Shown: one piece after another, positions 41,880 through 50,539 of the stretch | Position numbering within the stretch: position 1 is the stretch's first letter | Layout: each line of letters starts with the position of its first letter | Origin: Durusdinium trenchii | Taxonomy: Eukaryota > Sar > Dinophyceae > Suessiales > Symbiodiniaceae | DNA: 64,000 bases | Reading direction: 5' to 3' | Assembly (NCBI GenBank): GCA_963970005.1 | Contig: CAXAMN010021112.1 | Location: 405,439-469,438, forward strand | The notes under the pieces: generated by a model | Databases searched by the model: none | What the model saw: the letters and a program-made list of their open reading frames with translations, nothing else | Told to the model about the DNA's origin: nothing | Position numbers and translations under genes: made by a program

Positions 41880-43256
41880 ATGCTCTTTTGGTATGTGGTA
41901 TGCCTTAAATGTGTTCTTTTGGTTGCCCCGCACCTCAACTGCACTTTTGGTGGTGATGAACGGCGCAATCTTGGAGGTAAAGGTCGTCAGCATCACGGTG
42001 AACCGGTTGTTGGCATCTGCTGACTTTGGAGCCGGCCGCCCAGCAAAGGTACATCGTTCCCCACCAGAGTCCTTCTTCAGGCCAAGAGGCAAAACTCGCA
42101 AGCCTTCCTCCTCTTCAGGTCGGGATGATGCTCTTGACTTCCTGGGCTTCTTGCTCTCCTTTCCACTGAGCTGGCCCTCTTCCGACTCTGCTTTGCGGCT
42201 GGACTTGCCATCAATGTTCTGGGCCACCTCAGCTGAAGTCTCCTCATCAGCTTTCTTCTTCCTGGACTGCCTCGTCTTTGGCTTTGGAACATCACCTTCT
42301 TCAGCAGTGCCTTTCGTTGCAGCGTCACTTGCTGCAGAATCGAACTCACTCTCCAAGTTACGCGCTGCAGGTTCAGTCTTCATCCTCTTGGCCGGGCAAG
42401 CAGCTGGGCGCTTCATCTTGCACTGCTGGGCTTTCCGACCTCCACCAGCTTCGGCCTTTGGTGGAAGACCATCCCCCTCAGCAGGTTCATGTTCTTTTGC
42501 TTCAGGATCCTTTGGACGTTTGTTTTTTTTTGCAGCCTTGAAGGCTTGTTGGGCTTCCCTCATCACAATAGGCATTGAGGCAGAAGGAGGGTCCAGAAGC
42601 GGCCTTGACGTTCCCTGAGGCTCAGTGGAACCTTTGGTAGCCGCACTGCCACCAGACTTTCCTTCCAAAGTAGAACTTGCACCGATCGCTGCATCGCCGG
42701 TCTTCGCCGGACCCTCTTCGACCACATCAGAAGGAGGGCTTGCTGCAGCAACCTTGGGCATTTCAGCCATGCCCTGACCCACAGCAACCAAAGGAGGCTC
42801 ACTTGCCCTGGCCACCTCAACAACTTGTTGCGAAGATGAAGCCACAATTGTAGCAGAATCTTGCTTAATTGTTTTCTTTGAGAGTCCAAAGAACTTGGAA
42901 ACCGCCTCTGCATTGACTGGAAGCATCGTGATTCTCTCCAAATCATTGTCATCTTGGTCAGCTGGTTGATCCAGTTGTGAGTGACAAGAACGAGGAGGAT
43001 CGGGCTTGGGGTGCACAGGCTCCTTCTCAACCTCTTTTGCAGGCTCCAAGCTAGTCGAATCATGCCCAGAAGCACTGGGTGGCTCTGGCAGTTTCTTGCC
43101 AGGAAGAACTTCTTGCGCTGGGCTGGGACTGTCCTCACCCAAGATGCGAGTCGGCGCCCGCAAAATGGCTGCCGTGGCTTCATCCTGCTCCATCGGAAGC
43201 GTATCAGCGTTGTCCATACCTGGGGCTTGTTGAACAAGATCACACCCATACACAAG
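41880..43256 (-). CDS. Gene A: large disordered exon
   Basis: TTTCTCCAG/CTT acceptor; donor GAGCAT/GTTCAAG (or CAA/GTGGCA at 41,874). About 459 codons: a long Pro/Ser/Glu/Ala-rich stretch, several Lys/Arg patches (PKTRQSRKKKADEE; KKPRKSRASSRP) that look like nuclear signals, then a folded start CTFAGRPAPKSADANNRFTV and IAPFITTKSAVEV. The acidic and basic clusters suggest a chromatin or DNA-binding partner. No enzyme motif is seen. Confidence 0.72.
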
Positions 43257-43294
43257 CTGGAGAAAACACAACAACAAAAACCTTGACCTAAAAC

Positions 43295-43385
43295 ATCTGA
43301 GATGCTTCCACCCAAAGCATCCCGAAACGCACCCTGCGCAGAGATCTCAGCTTCTCGCAAAATCCGCTTTGCCTCGAGCTGTTGC
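43295..43385 (-). CDS. Gene A: coiled-coil exon
   Basis: GTCTGAG/G acceptor and CTCAGAT/GTTTTAG donor. Thirty codons plus one base give QLEAKRILREAEISAQGAF, an Ala/Glu/Arg helix. The phase joins both neighbours (AT/G before, phase 0 after). Confidence 0.7.
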
Positions 43386-43445
43386 CTCAGACAAGAACAA
43401 CAAAGACCAAACAAAGAATTGAACAAATACTTCTGTAACTTTTAC

Positions 43446-43999
43446 ATGTTCTTCTTCAACACTCTCAAGCCACCAAGATACTGCAACTGTGCCACTCTAG
43501 CTTTCGCAAGGGTCGCATACTTAGCAACTTCGTCAGGCATGGGGGTTGCAGGCAACTGCACCCTCACACCAGCCAAATTCAGGCTGGGCCCCTTCTTTGG
43601 CACTGGTGGAGGTGGCATGGAGTTGACCTTCTCAACTTCCTCCTGCTTGGATGGCTCCAGCTCAGCAGCTTGGCTCTCATCGAGCAGAGATTGAGGCGGC
43701 TGGCTGTCCTCATATCCAAAGGGTTCCTGGCTGTCCTCAGAGTACTGGCTATCCTGAATCACTATGGTCTCAGTGATTGCTTGCGATTCTTCCTGATGAT
43801 GCTCAGTAGCTTCCTCTTCCTCTGCTCCTTCTTCTCCATCCAAGTCAGTCAAGGGCGTGTCTGAGTATCCATCAGACTGAATTGAATCAGAGCGCTCTAT
43901 TGTGCCGGAGTTCTCCGCTTCTGCCCAATGCGCGCGAAGGATGTTGTAGAACTCTTCCAAGATAGGATCCTTAGGTTGTAAACATGCTTGCCCTAGCGT
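43446..43999 (-). CDS. Gene A: acidic exon
   Basis: CATTAG/ACG acceptor and GAACAT/GTAAAAG donor bound 184 codons plus two bases. It opens TLGQACLQPKDPILEEFYNI, continues through an Asp/Glu/Ser/Gln-rich segment, a Pro-rich turn (MPPPPVPKKGP) and ends in a Lys/Leu helix. The opening words are, from memory, common in Symbiodiniaceae predictions. Confidence 0.72.
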
Positions 44000-44044
44000 C
44001 TAATGAGTCGAATGTTAAGAAGGAAGCAACAAATGAAGAAAAAC

Positions 44045-44203
44045 ATTTTTGTTTCTAGCACAGGCTTCGCGAGCTTTGACAACGCTGTTGGAATCGCAGA
44101 ATCTGCGAATGCCGTGGCTGAAAAATTTCTTCAAGCCAGCACTGTCTAGCTGCAAACTCGCGGGCGAATCTTCTACACCAACTTGTTCACGAAACCACTT
44201 GAT
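44045..44203 (-). CDS. Gene A: exon 3
   Basis: CGTTGCAG/ATC acceptor and AAAAAT/GTTTTTC donor bound 53 codons in phase 0-0. IKWFREQVGVEDSPASLQLD and FSHGIRRFCDSNSVVKAREA look like a folded helical region. Confidence 0.72.
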
Positions 44204-44353
44204 CTGCAACGCATGGGTTGTTAGCTGCGCTTGACACATGTACCAACTCTAACGACTTAATACAAAAACAGGAGCTATCAAATAAGCAGCTGTCAGTTAT
44301 CAGGATAGCTTTCCATGCTTTCCTAAGCCCAAGTTTCCCTCAAAGTACCTGGC

Positions 44354-44630
44354 CTGGGTTCTGACGTCATCGATGCAGACTGTCTTGGGGTAGTCATGTT
44401 TTGGACAGTGCCAATGGGCAACAAGTTCAAGAGCATGATGGTTGAGTGCCATAGCCTTGACCGACGGAATGCCTTTCGCTTTCGGGGTAACCCAACGAGT
44501 CATTTGATGTCCTTTTTGCTTGATCCGTTCCCTCAAGATCTTGCAATCCTCAAAAGCCGCCCCCAGGAGATGTTCGCCGTCCGGCTGGGCATCAGTGGCC
44601 GAAGAGGCCATGGGGAATGCGCGGTAAATC
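44354..44630 (-). CDS. Gene A: exon 2
   Basis: GTGATCAG/G acceptor. Ninety-two codons plus one base end at ACCCAG with a GC donor (CAG/GCCAGG), the only donor giving the phase 0 needed by exon 3. A GT donor one codon further gives the wrong phase. The peptide is basic and helical, with one HWHCPKHDY segment that could bind metal. Confidence 0.68.
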
Positions 44631-44707
44631 CTGATCACCGGAGACAAAACCCAAATGGCTACAAGACCAAACAGTATATCAAGATTTGGTTAGGCGACAC
44701 AACCAAC

Positions 44708-44775
44708 TGACGAAGTGTTTCCATGTACGCTTCAACTCTTGAGCTGTGGGGGAGCGGCACCTGCACAGGAGCCAT
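44708..44775 (-). CDS. Gene A: first exon with ATG
   Basis: ATG at 44,773-44,775 begins MAPVQVPLPHSSRVEAYMET. The exon ends CGTCA/GTTGG in phase 2, which matches exon 2. The assembled gene A is about 890 aa. An upstream frame to 44,985 is open, so an earlier start cannot be excluded. Confidence 0.6.
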
Positions 44776-45069
44776 GCTGCAACTCTGAGTTGCTCTGAGC
44801 AGCTTTTGGCACTTCCTTTTAATGCCACTGTGTGATGTTATCATATTATACAATAGATTCAATTTAACATAGGCATTAAAGCAACGGCTAGTGGAACATC
44901 TTTGTGTCGAAGATTTATGCGCGTGCTTCTCACACCTGTGCCGGAACTTGAGCAGCAGAAGAATGGTGGAAAAATCTCTCCGCATCCTTCAGTTGTGCGA
45001 CCATCAGGGTTTTGTCATCTCTAGGGTAATCTACAAAGAGTAGTTTGAGTCATGCAGTTGAAAACTTGA

Positions 45070-45166
45070 GAAACGCCTGTGGTCTAGTAAAGTCGCCTGT
45101 TGCCGCTTAAAGGCAGATCTTGGTGAAAAGGCAGAAATTATTGATAGTTGGGAAGTCGTAGGTATA
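45070..45166. repeat. Right terminal and subterminal repeats of the element
   Basis: GAAACGCCTGTGG (45,070), TAAAGTCGCCTGTTG (45,087), TTAAAGGCAGATCTTG (45,108) and GAAAAGGCAGAAATT (45,125) are four motifs that mirror the left end. The outermost GGAAGTCGTAGGTATA (45,151-45,166) is the inverted partner of the left terminus and runs into a TA microsatellite. Confidence 0.6.
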
Positions 45167-45417
45167 TATATATATAAGCTACTACACGATATCCACTCCA
45201 TGAAATCATGATTATGTGGATCGCATGGCCTCGATGATCTACAAACAAGGGGTGTTTATATCCCCTTCCATGATTATGTCAACATGTGCTTGTCTTTGCA
45301 TCACAGTCTTACAGATCCCTGCTGAAGAACCGAGCTCGGTTCGATCGCTTCGAACAAAACGACACCCTCAGACCCGGACAATTTCGCCTCTTTGCTCCAT
45401 GACGTACACGGACTCTT

Positions 45418-45672
45418 CTATTTTCGTAAAAACTCGGGTGCGAAACATTGAAAGAGGGAATTCATGCCATAGAACGACCAGCTTTCTGGAGACCAGGACC
45501 TGAGTGGGACTGACGGGGTCCCAGGGATGTGCATGAAAACATGAAGACCCCCCGGCCGATCAAATCTTGGGAAAGCTGAAGGAGCCGGTTGGCGGGTCTC
45601 ATTATTGAAATACAAACCCATGAACCCAACAGCCTTGTCCTGTCGCTCGGCCCTTTTTCTCGCCAATGCCAT
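45418..45672 (-). CDS. Probable small gene, 84 aa, unknown
   Basis: ATG at 45,672 lies in GCCACCATGG, an ideal initiation context. Eighty-four codons end at 45,418. The N terminus is basic (MALARKRAERQDK). The rest has FMGLYFNNETRQP, LHVFMHIPG and Trp/Ser/Phe motifs suggesting a small folded domain. It starts about 500 bp outside the large element, in the same direction. No family is recognised. Confidence 0.5.
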   Translation of the reverse strand: MALARKRAERQDKAVGFMGLYFNNETRQPAPSAFPRFDRPGGLHVFMHIPGTPSVPLRSWSPESWSFYGMNSLFQCFAPEFLRK

Positions 45673-45809
45673 GGTGGCCACATTGGAGGTGGTCTCCTAC
45701 GGCTTTTCTCACGGTGGTGTGAACGATTGTGTGTTAACAGTGAACAGTGTTAATTGTTCAATGTATTTTACCCTTTCTCGGTTTCCTTGGACAAGATTGA
45801 CAAACTAAA

Positions 45810-46220
45810 ACATCTTAAAGACCCAGTGGATCGCAGTTACCACTATCTAAAGAACCATGGATTCTAAGTCTATGGTTTTAGTGTTTGGAACCACTGGTTA
45901 CCAGCGAACTAGTGGTTTGCCTGGATGCCCTGGGTTAAATAAAGGATCTTAAAAGCATGCCAGTGACTGGGTCCTGGGAGTGCAAACGATGATAGGATGA
46001 TTTTGGTGCAAGACATGCCACTCTCTGATTCACTGTCAGGAACGCAAGCGTCAGACTGTCACCAGTCTGAGCATGTTCGTCCGGAATCAAAGGAATCAAA
46101 TCGACTTCCTCAGATTCTCATAGCTCTGTGTTGTCCAATGGCTCTGCAGCCCTGGAAGCCCACCCCCCTGGGGCACCCCATACCCATTACACTGCCCTTG
46201 GCGACTCCAATGCCTGAGGG
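45810..46220. other. No supported gene
   Basis: A short inverted repeat with a near-palindromic AACCA(C/T)TGG theme at 45,880-45,915, otherwise nothing. Confidence 0.4.
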
Positions 46221-46224
46221 AAAC

Positions 46225-46545
46225 TCAAGGTGAACTGGCTCCCAGATTGCTCTGGAACATCTCACCCATTTTGTTTCCAACAAACATTGCCAGGTAAAGC
46301 TTAAAGCTCCTTCCTAGTGTTTCCCTCACGTTTCTGCCCTGACACGTGCACCTTGGACCTCCCATCTCCAAACCCATCGCTCCCTCTCCCAGCTCCAGCA
46401 GCGTGGCCAGCACCACTCGCGCTCCACCGGCACGTTCCGCCGACCGCGAGGCATCGTGGAGCGCCAGCACGGAGGGCGAGGCGTCCAGGGCTCCGAGGGA
46501 CTCCTGCGACGGTGTGGACCGGCCAAGCACCGGAAACCAAAGCAA
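46225..46545 (-). CDS. Probable terminal exon, unknown helical protein
   Basis: The minus frame from about 46,545 to a stop at 46,225 has very GC-rich third codon positions over its first two thirds, a sign of coding in dinoflagellates. The peptide is helical and Ala/Leu/Glu-rich (ALDASPSVLALHDASRSAER, VVLATLLELGEGAMG), then Lys/Phe/Met-rich. Other frames over the same DNA give implausible Arg/Trp-rich products. No family is recognised. Confidence 0.55.
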   Translation of the reverse strand: MLWFPVLGRSTPSQESLGALDASPSVLALHDASRSAERAGGARVVLATLLELGEGAMGLEMGGPRCTCQGRNVRETLGRSFKLYLAMFVGNKMGEMFQSNLGASSP

Positions 46546-46602
46546 TTTCCGGTTCGGACATGATTTGGGGGGAATTCGAAGAGACCGACTGAAACGACCA
46601 AG

Positions 46603-47004
46603 TCATATGAAGTACAGGTGAAGTGATGAATTGATGAATGCTAGCTTTCGAACATGTCCACCCATCATGTTCAGCCAGATGGAGTAGAGGGCGGATGCGT
46701 GGCTCGGGTGGATGATTTCAGGTGAGTTCGGGCGAGTTGAACTCGCGCTATTGCTGCCGGATCTGTACTGCTCTCCTGAGTGCCACACACCGCCCCGTTC
46801 GGCGAAACGGATGAGATTCACCGAGCAACACCCATTTTGGTCGCGTTGGCCGAATGAACCATGCAGCTTCAGTGAGTGGTAATGCAGCCATGCCCTTCTT
46901 TTATCCGTCTTTTCACATCCCATGCCCGGCCCCCGCACGGCCCAGGCGTCCAGGACAGTGAGGCTCAGCGTCCAAGGCAGGTTGTGACCTGGCAAACATT
47001 CCAA
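46603..47004 (-). CDS. Possible upstream exon(s) of the 46.2 kb gene
   Basis: A 133-codon minus frame with mixed composition ends just upstream of the 46,225-46,545 exon. It could be one or two exons of the same gene. Boundaries are not resolved. Confidence 0.35.
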   Translation of the reverse strand: MECLPGHNLPWTLSLTVLDAWAVRGPGMGCEKTDKRRAWLHYHSLKLHGSFGQRDQNGCCSVNLIRFAERGGVWHSGEQYRSGSNSASSTRPNSPEIIHPSHASALYSIWLNMMGGHVRKLAFINSSLHLYFI

Positions 47005-47274
47005 GAGGAGTCACAACCACACCAGCAGGACGAACCGGTTCAGTCACCAGCTCTGGACGACGTCTTTTCTTTCCCTATGTTCTTCTAAACCGAAGAGACA
47101 CCCCAACCACGGAACTCTGTAATAATCTAAAACGACTTCAGTCAAATTCAGTGACTGGGGGTTTGGTCCTAGGACGCATCCTTTCCTTGCGAGTCGCCTG
47201 AACCAACCATACTGATTATGTGGATACTTTGATAGGTGGCTGTATATATATATATATACTAGTATATACCAGTA

Positions 47275-47371
47275 TATATACCTATACCTAGAAGCTGATT
47301 GACCCTTGTTTTGGAGCCCAAATATGGTCTTTTCCTATCAAAACAAAGGTCAAATTGGTTCTAGGTATACA
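47275..47371. repeat. Foldback element with 28-bp arms
   Basis: CCTAGAAGCTGATTGACCCT (continuing TGTTTTGG) at 47,287-47,314 pairs with TCAAAACAAAGGTCAAATTG (continuing GTTCTAGG) at 47,338-47,365, with five mismatches. GTATAC-like sequence flanks both sides. Confidence 0.65.
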
Positions 47372-47640
47372 CTATATCTTGAACCTCCCTTTGGTCCTTC
47401 TCAACCCCCTGCCTGCACTCAACAGCGCTCGATATGAGACGTCATCGGGCCTTAGAGTTGCTGACAACAAAACTACAACATCACTGTAGATTCTATATAG
47501 GAACTAAAAACAGAATCCCAAAATCGTAACAAACCCGATAGGATCCGATAGGTAACAGTTTTCCTTTGCACGGCTTCTAAGGTGTTTCAACAATTTCCAT
47601 TCCTCAATCATTGATCACTGATGTCACGTCTAAGTTTCAG

Positions 47641-47781
47641 GACATTCTCGAACTGGGGAGAAGAAGACACATCACCAGATCAGCCAGATGGCTGGAGGAA
47701 GCCACACGCCATGTGCTCGAACTCTTGGAGACTTTGGAGCCACGACCTGGGAACAGGAGACATTCACGCTTCGGGCGGTGG
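47641..47781 (+). CDS. Internal exon, Arg-rich helix
   Basis: AAGTTTCAG/GAC acceptor and CGGTGG/GTGAG donor, both close to consensus, frame 47 codons in phase 0-0. The peptide ARWLEEATRHVLELLETLEP is an amphipathic helix, followed by a basic, Arg-rich end. Partner exons on the plus strand are not found. No family is recognised. Confidence 0.52.
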
Positions 47782-47933
47782 GTGAGAAAACGAGGTATCT
47801 ACAGTCATAAAGTATAATATAACCTGAACTAAATAAACGCCTGCTAGAGCGAAATCCCGAAGTGTTTGGAGAATATGCAAAGTGAGAGGACATCATTTGA
47901 CCATGATTGCATCATGATCCTAGCATCTTTGCA

Positions 47934-48116
47934 TTATGACGTCTGAACGGGATAGTTTTGTGTTGCTTGTGGACCCTGTATCCACGACAATCCCACCTGC
48001 CACCGCTCCAGAGTCCAGAGATTATATGCGTATAATAATGGTGCAAAAGTCAAACCTGCCAACAAAACTTCAACAGCCCAAACAGCAGCATCATGGCCCA
48101 TGTGTACCGCAGTCAA
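47934..48116 (-). CDS. Possible small membrane peptide, strand uncertain
   Basis: A 60-codon minus frame contains a hydrophobic stretch (WAVEVLLAGLTFAPLLYAY). A plus-strand ATG frame (47,936-48,220) overlaps, Gln/Pro/Thr-rich and running into the hairpin at 48.2 kb. Neither has firm splice evidence. Confidence 0.25.
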   Translation of the reverse strand: MTAVHMGHDAAVWAVEVLLAGLTFAPLLYAYNLWTLERWQVGLSWIQGPQATQNYPVQTS

Positions 48117-48167
48117 GTCCCAACCAATCTAATAATATCCTGACAGTCCATGTAACTATAATATTAC

Positions 48168-48256
48168 TATACCAGGACCCTCCAAGGGGTGTCCAATGGA
48201 CTACCCCACACTACCTATAGGCTTCCATTGGGCACCCCTTGGAGGGTCCTGGTATA
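48168..48256. repeat. CCAAGGGGTG foldback element (family M2)
   Basis: TATACCAGGACCCTCCAAGG (continuing GGTGTCCAATGGA) pairs with TCCATTGGGCACCCCTTGGA (continuing GGGTCCTGGTATA): 33-bp arms with one mismatch and a loop of about 23 bp. It is the youngest-looking foldback element in the window. Confidence 0.9.
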
Positions 48257-48593
48257 ATTCTGGATTGTAATATGTCCATAGACCCCTTTTCAACATCGTT
48301 CAAGAGTCCCAATGCTCGGTTCAAGTTACGGCTTCAACTACTGCCATGGCTCCCATCGGGTCTGTGTCACTTTGGGGCGTTAAAGCCGAGTTCACTCGAT
48401 CCCATCAGAGGTTCGATGACACAAGTTACCGCAAGTAGAAGGGTTCATATATTATGAACCCCCATAGGGGTCCAGGACATGATCTTTGGGTACCAGTGCC
48501 ATCGAACCTCTGAAACAACGACGGTAGCTTAATATTATTTAACCAAACTGTCCTTGTTTTTCATGCGCAAATCCCCAATGAATCCCATGATTT

Positions 48594-48797
48594 TTAACAA
48601 AAAATGTGGGCGAAAGTCAAGCCCGAGAGACGTGGCGCCCACGTAGGCTGCGATGAGGCTGTTGAAGCTGTAGCGATCGGGCTGCAGGTGCCAGGAGGAC
48701 AGCGACCTGTTAGGAGGCGAGAGACTTGGTAGGCTCGCGGCCCGGATTCATCCGGGTCTTCAATGGAAGGACCTAAGGAGAATGGTTTTTGGTTCAT
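48594..48797 (-). CDS. Possible exon, unknown
   Basis: A GC-rich minus frame encoding a Pro/Ser/Thr-rich peptide with an acidic start (PSIEDPDESGPRAYQ). No clear acceptor or donor. Confidence 0.3.
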   Translation of the reverse strand: MNQKPFSLGPSIEDPDESGPRAYQVSRLLTGRCPPGTCSPIATASTASSQPTWAPRLSGLTFAHIFC

Positions 48798-48799
48798 GA

Positions 48800-49220
48800 A
48801 ACAAAGCTCCAGTGGACTGCTGGAGCTTTAGCGTGTCAACATATCACCTGCCAGGACAGCCTACGAGCTGGTCACCTGGCTATGTTCCCTTGCGAGCCAA
48901 GACTTTGGACCTGGGCATCTTTAGTGAAGTCTTCCTTTGGACACTGGGCGTCTTCATGGGTCTCCTTGGTGGACGCTGAACGTCTTCACAGATCGACACA
49001 GATTTTGTCGTAGCTTTGCTCAACAAACATCTACCGGCTCGGTTCGCCTGGGAGACAAAGGACCACTTTAAGGTACAAAGACCTCTTCAAATTACCATCG
49101 AGCACAACTTAGAAAACTTGGTGTTGTAGTCTAAATTCAGAATAAACCACTTGGTAAACTCAATGATGTGCCAGGAATCCTAATTAGGCTCCAAACATAT
49201 AGATGCTGACCCAGTCACCT
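48800..49220. other. No supported gene
   Basis: Two near copies of a CTTCGTTTGGACACTGGGCGTCTTC-like phrase at about 48,930 and 48,970, otherwise nothing. Confidence 0.35.
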
Positions 49221-49228
49221 CGGATCAC

Positions 49229-49390
49229 CGATACAACCACTGGTCTCTCAACCGTCCAACCGTCCGATCTGCGGCGCGGGACTCCGTCCGACTCACACCG
49301 ATCCTCACGAGCGCCGCAGCGCACGAAGCCGCTTGGGCGGTGGAGAGCGCACTCAAAGCGCCGTTGGCCGAGACCAGGTCCACCATGCGC
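49229..49390 (-). CDS. Exon with Ala-rich helix, unknown
   Basis: GTTCCCCAG/G acceptor at 49,391 and TATCG/GTGATC donor. The frame reads RMVDLVSANGALSALSTAQA, then SCAAALVRIGVSRTESRAAD and an Arg-rich end. GC3 is high. Two longer frames overlap but are Arg/Pro-rich and less likely. It could also be a first exon, with the ATG just after the acceptor. Confidence 0.52.
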
Positions 49391-49886
49391 CTGGGGAACA
49401 GCGAGGGGTGTCGGGACCGACAATGCAGGGGCGGGGCGGCAGTCCATGAGGTTCGATTGACTCAAAGGGGGAGGGGTCTATGAGCTGGATGCCTTGGACA
49501 GACCATGACAGTGTTCACCTTAGCATGAACGTGCATTAACATCATGTTCCAGAATGTCCCAGACACTGTTGAGTAACCGAAACAACACTCGGAACCATTC
49601 CATCAAAACATGTTTTGCGAGGAAGGATCTTCTCATGCCAGGTGTGCCACCCTGTTCGCCAGATACTTGGTCCTCCCCGTCTCTTAGATCATAAATCTCC
49701 CCTCATTTTTGTTGATGCACAGCCAGTTTCACCAAAAATATCAACCACTAACCATGACCCCAGAACTGGGCTCCGCCCGCCCACCGACAGGAAAACCTCC
49801 CCAGTCCGACCAAACGGACACCGAAGTTGCAAGGTACCCAGGTAACATGTTGGAGTCCCCCACAGTCCATTTTTCATTCAAGGCTT

Positions 49887-50068
49887 TCAGAGGTCTAAGA
49901 CCGCAAGCGTGTCCCGTTGGAGTCCCAACAGTCCCAAAACACGTGTCGTCAGTTCGTTCTCAGCCTGTGGGAGCTCTCCATGATCAGCTCCAAAGCCGCT
50001 TCCTCGTGTCTTCCAACCGGTCGTGTCTTCCGACCCGGTCCGAACCAGAGGTGTTTTGATCATAACAA
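49887..50068 (-). CDS. Terminal exon, unknown
   Basis: GTGCTTCAG/TT acceptor at 50,069, then 60 codons to a stop at 49,887. The peptide has a Gly-rich polar part (GSEDTTGWKTRGSGFGADHG) and a Leu-rich amphipathic end (VLGLLGLQRDTLAVLDL). It lies upstream of, and could belong to, the same transcription unit as 49,229-49,390. No family is recognised. Confidence 0.45.
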
Positions 50069-50406
50069 CTGAAGCACATGTGCGGTATACCATCCGGCTC
50101 CATGAGGGCAATTCGGTTTCGGCAACCCTGTCAACCCACCTTGGCAGGTCATGTTCATCCTCCCAGATTGAGGAAACTCATGGAAAACACTCAGTAACTA
50201 CCCTCGAATCAACCTAAAGTCTCCGCGCAGTTGCTTTGCTTGCGTCGCTGAACAACAATCTGGTCCAATGGTTTACTGTTGTCTTTTTACACTGGACCTG
50301 ACGCCCATATACGCCAATGAAATGAGGCTGTGGAGACGAGCTGCCCGTCTCTTGGCCTGTCAAACAGCAGGCACCAGGTGCAAATATCACAAATGGTTTC
50401 CTCAAC

Positions 50407-50490
50407 CTGGCCCCTTTAGAGGGGTAGTGAGCGAGCACAAAATAGATGGTACCTTATCCTGGCCCCTGTTGAGAGGTAGTGAGCAAGCAA
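50407..50490. repeat. Two-copy tandem repeat, about 51 bp
   Basis: CTGGCCCCTTTAGAGGGGTA + GTGAGCGAGCA and CTGGCCCCTGTTGAGAGGTA + GTGAGCAAGCA are spaced by about 51 bp. A plus-strand 87-codon frame crosses both. Confidence 0.65.
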
Positions 50491-50539
50491 ACTGTGCAAT
50501 GGCACTGGTGCATGATGCAAATCTACCTTAATTGGAGCA

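Larger units (their letters stand above)
33481..45166. mobile_element. Candidate 11.7 kb dinoflagellate transposon
   Basis: The block is bounded by TATACCTGCACCTTCC (33,481-33,496) and, inverted, GGAAGTCGTAGGTATA (45,151-45,166). These match at 13 of 16 positions. Just inside each end lie inverted copies of TTCNGCCTTTTCA(CC)AAGAT (33,558-33,573 left, 45,113-45,135 right) and several GCCTG motifs. Inside are four intron-containing genes, all on the minus strand and closely packed; the last (gene D) is transposase-like. Together this fits a cut-and-paste element of CACTA/Plavaka type. The target duplication is unclear because the right end abuts a TA microsatellite. TA or TATA is possible. The element call is inference; the repeats and gene order are seen directly. 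Confidence 0.55.

Noticed and set aside
43302..43694. Plus-strand frames inside gene A (also 41,893-42,618, 241 codons)
   Set aside because: They are antisense to resolved gene A exons; their openness follows from the biased Ser/Glu/Lys codons on the minus strand.
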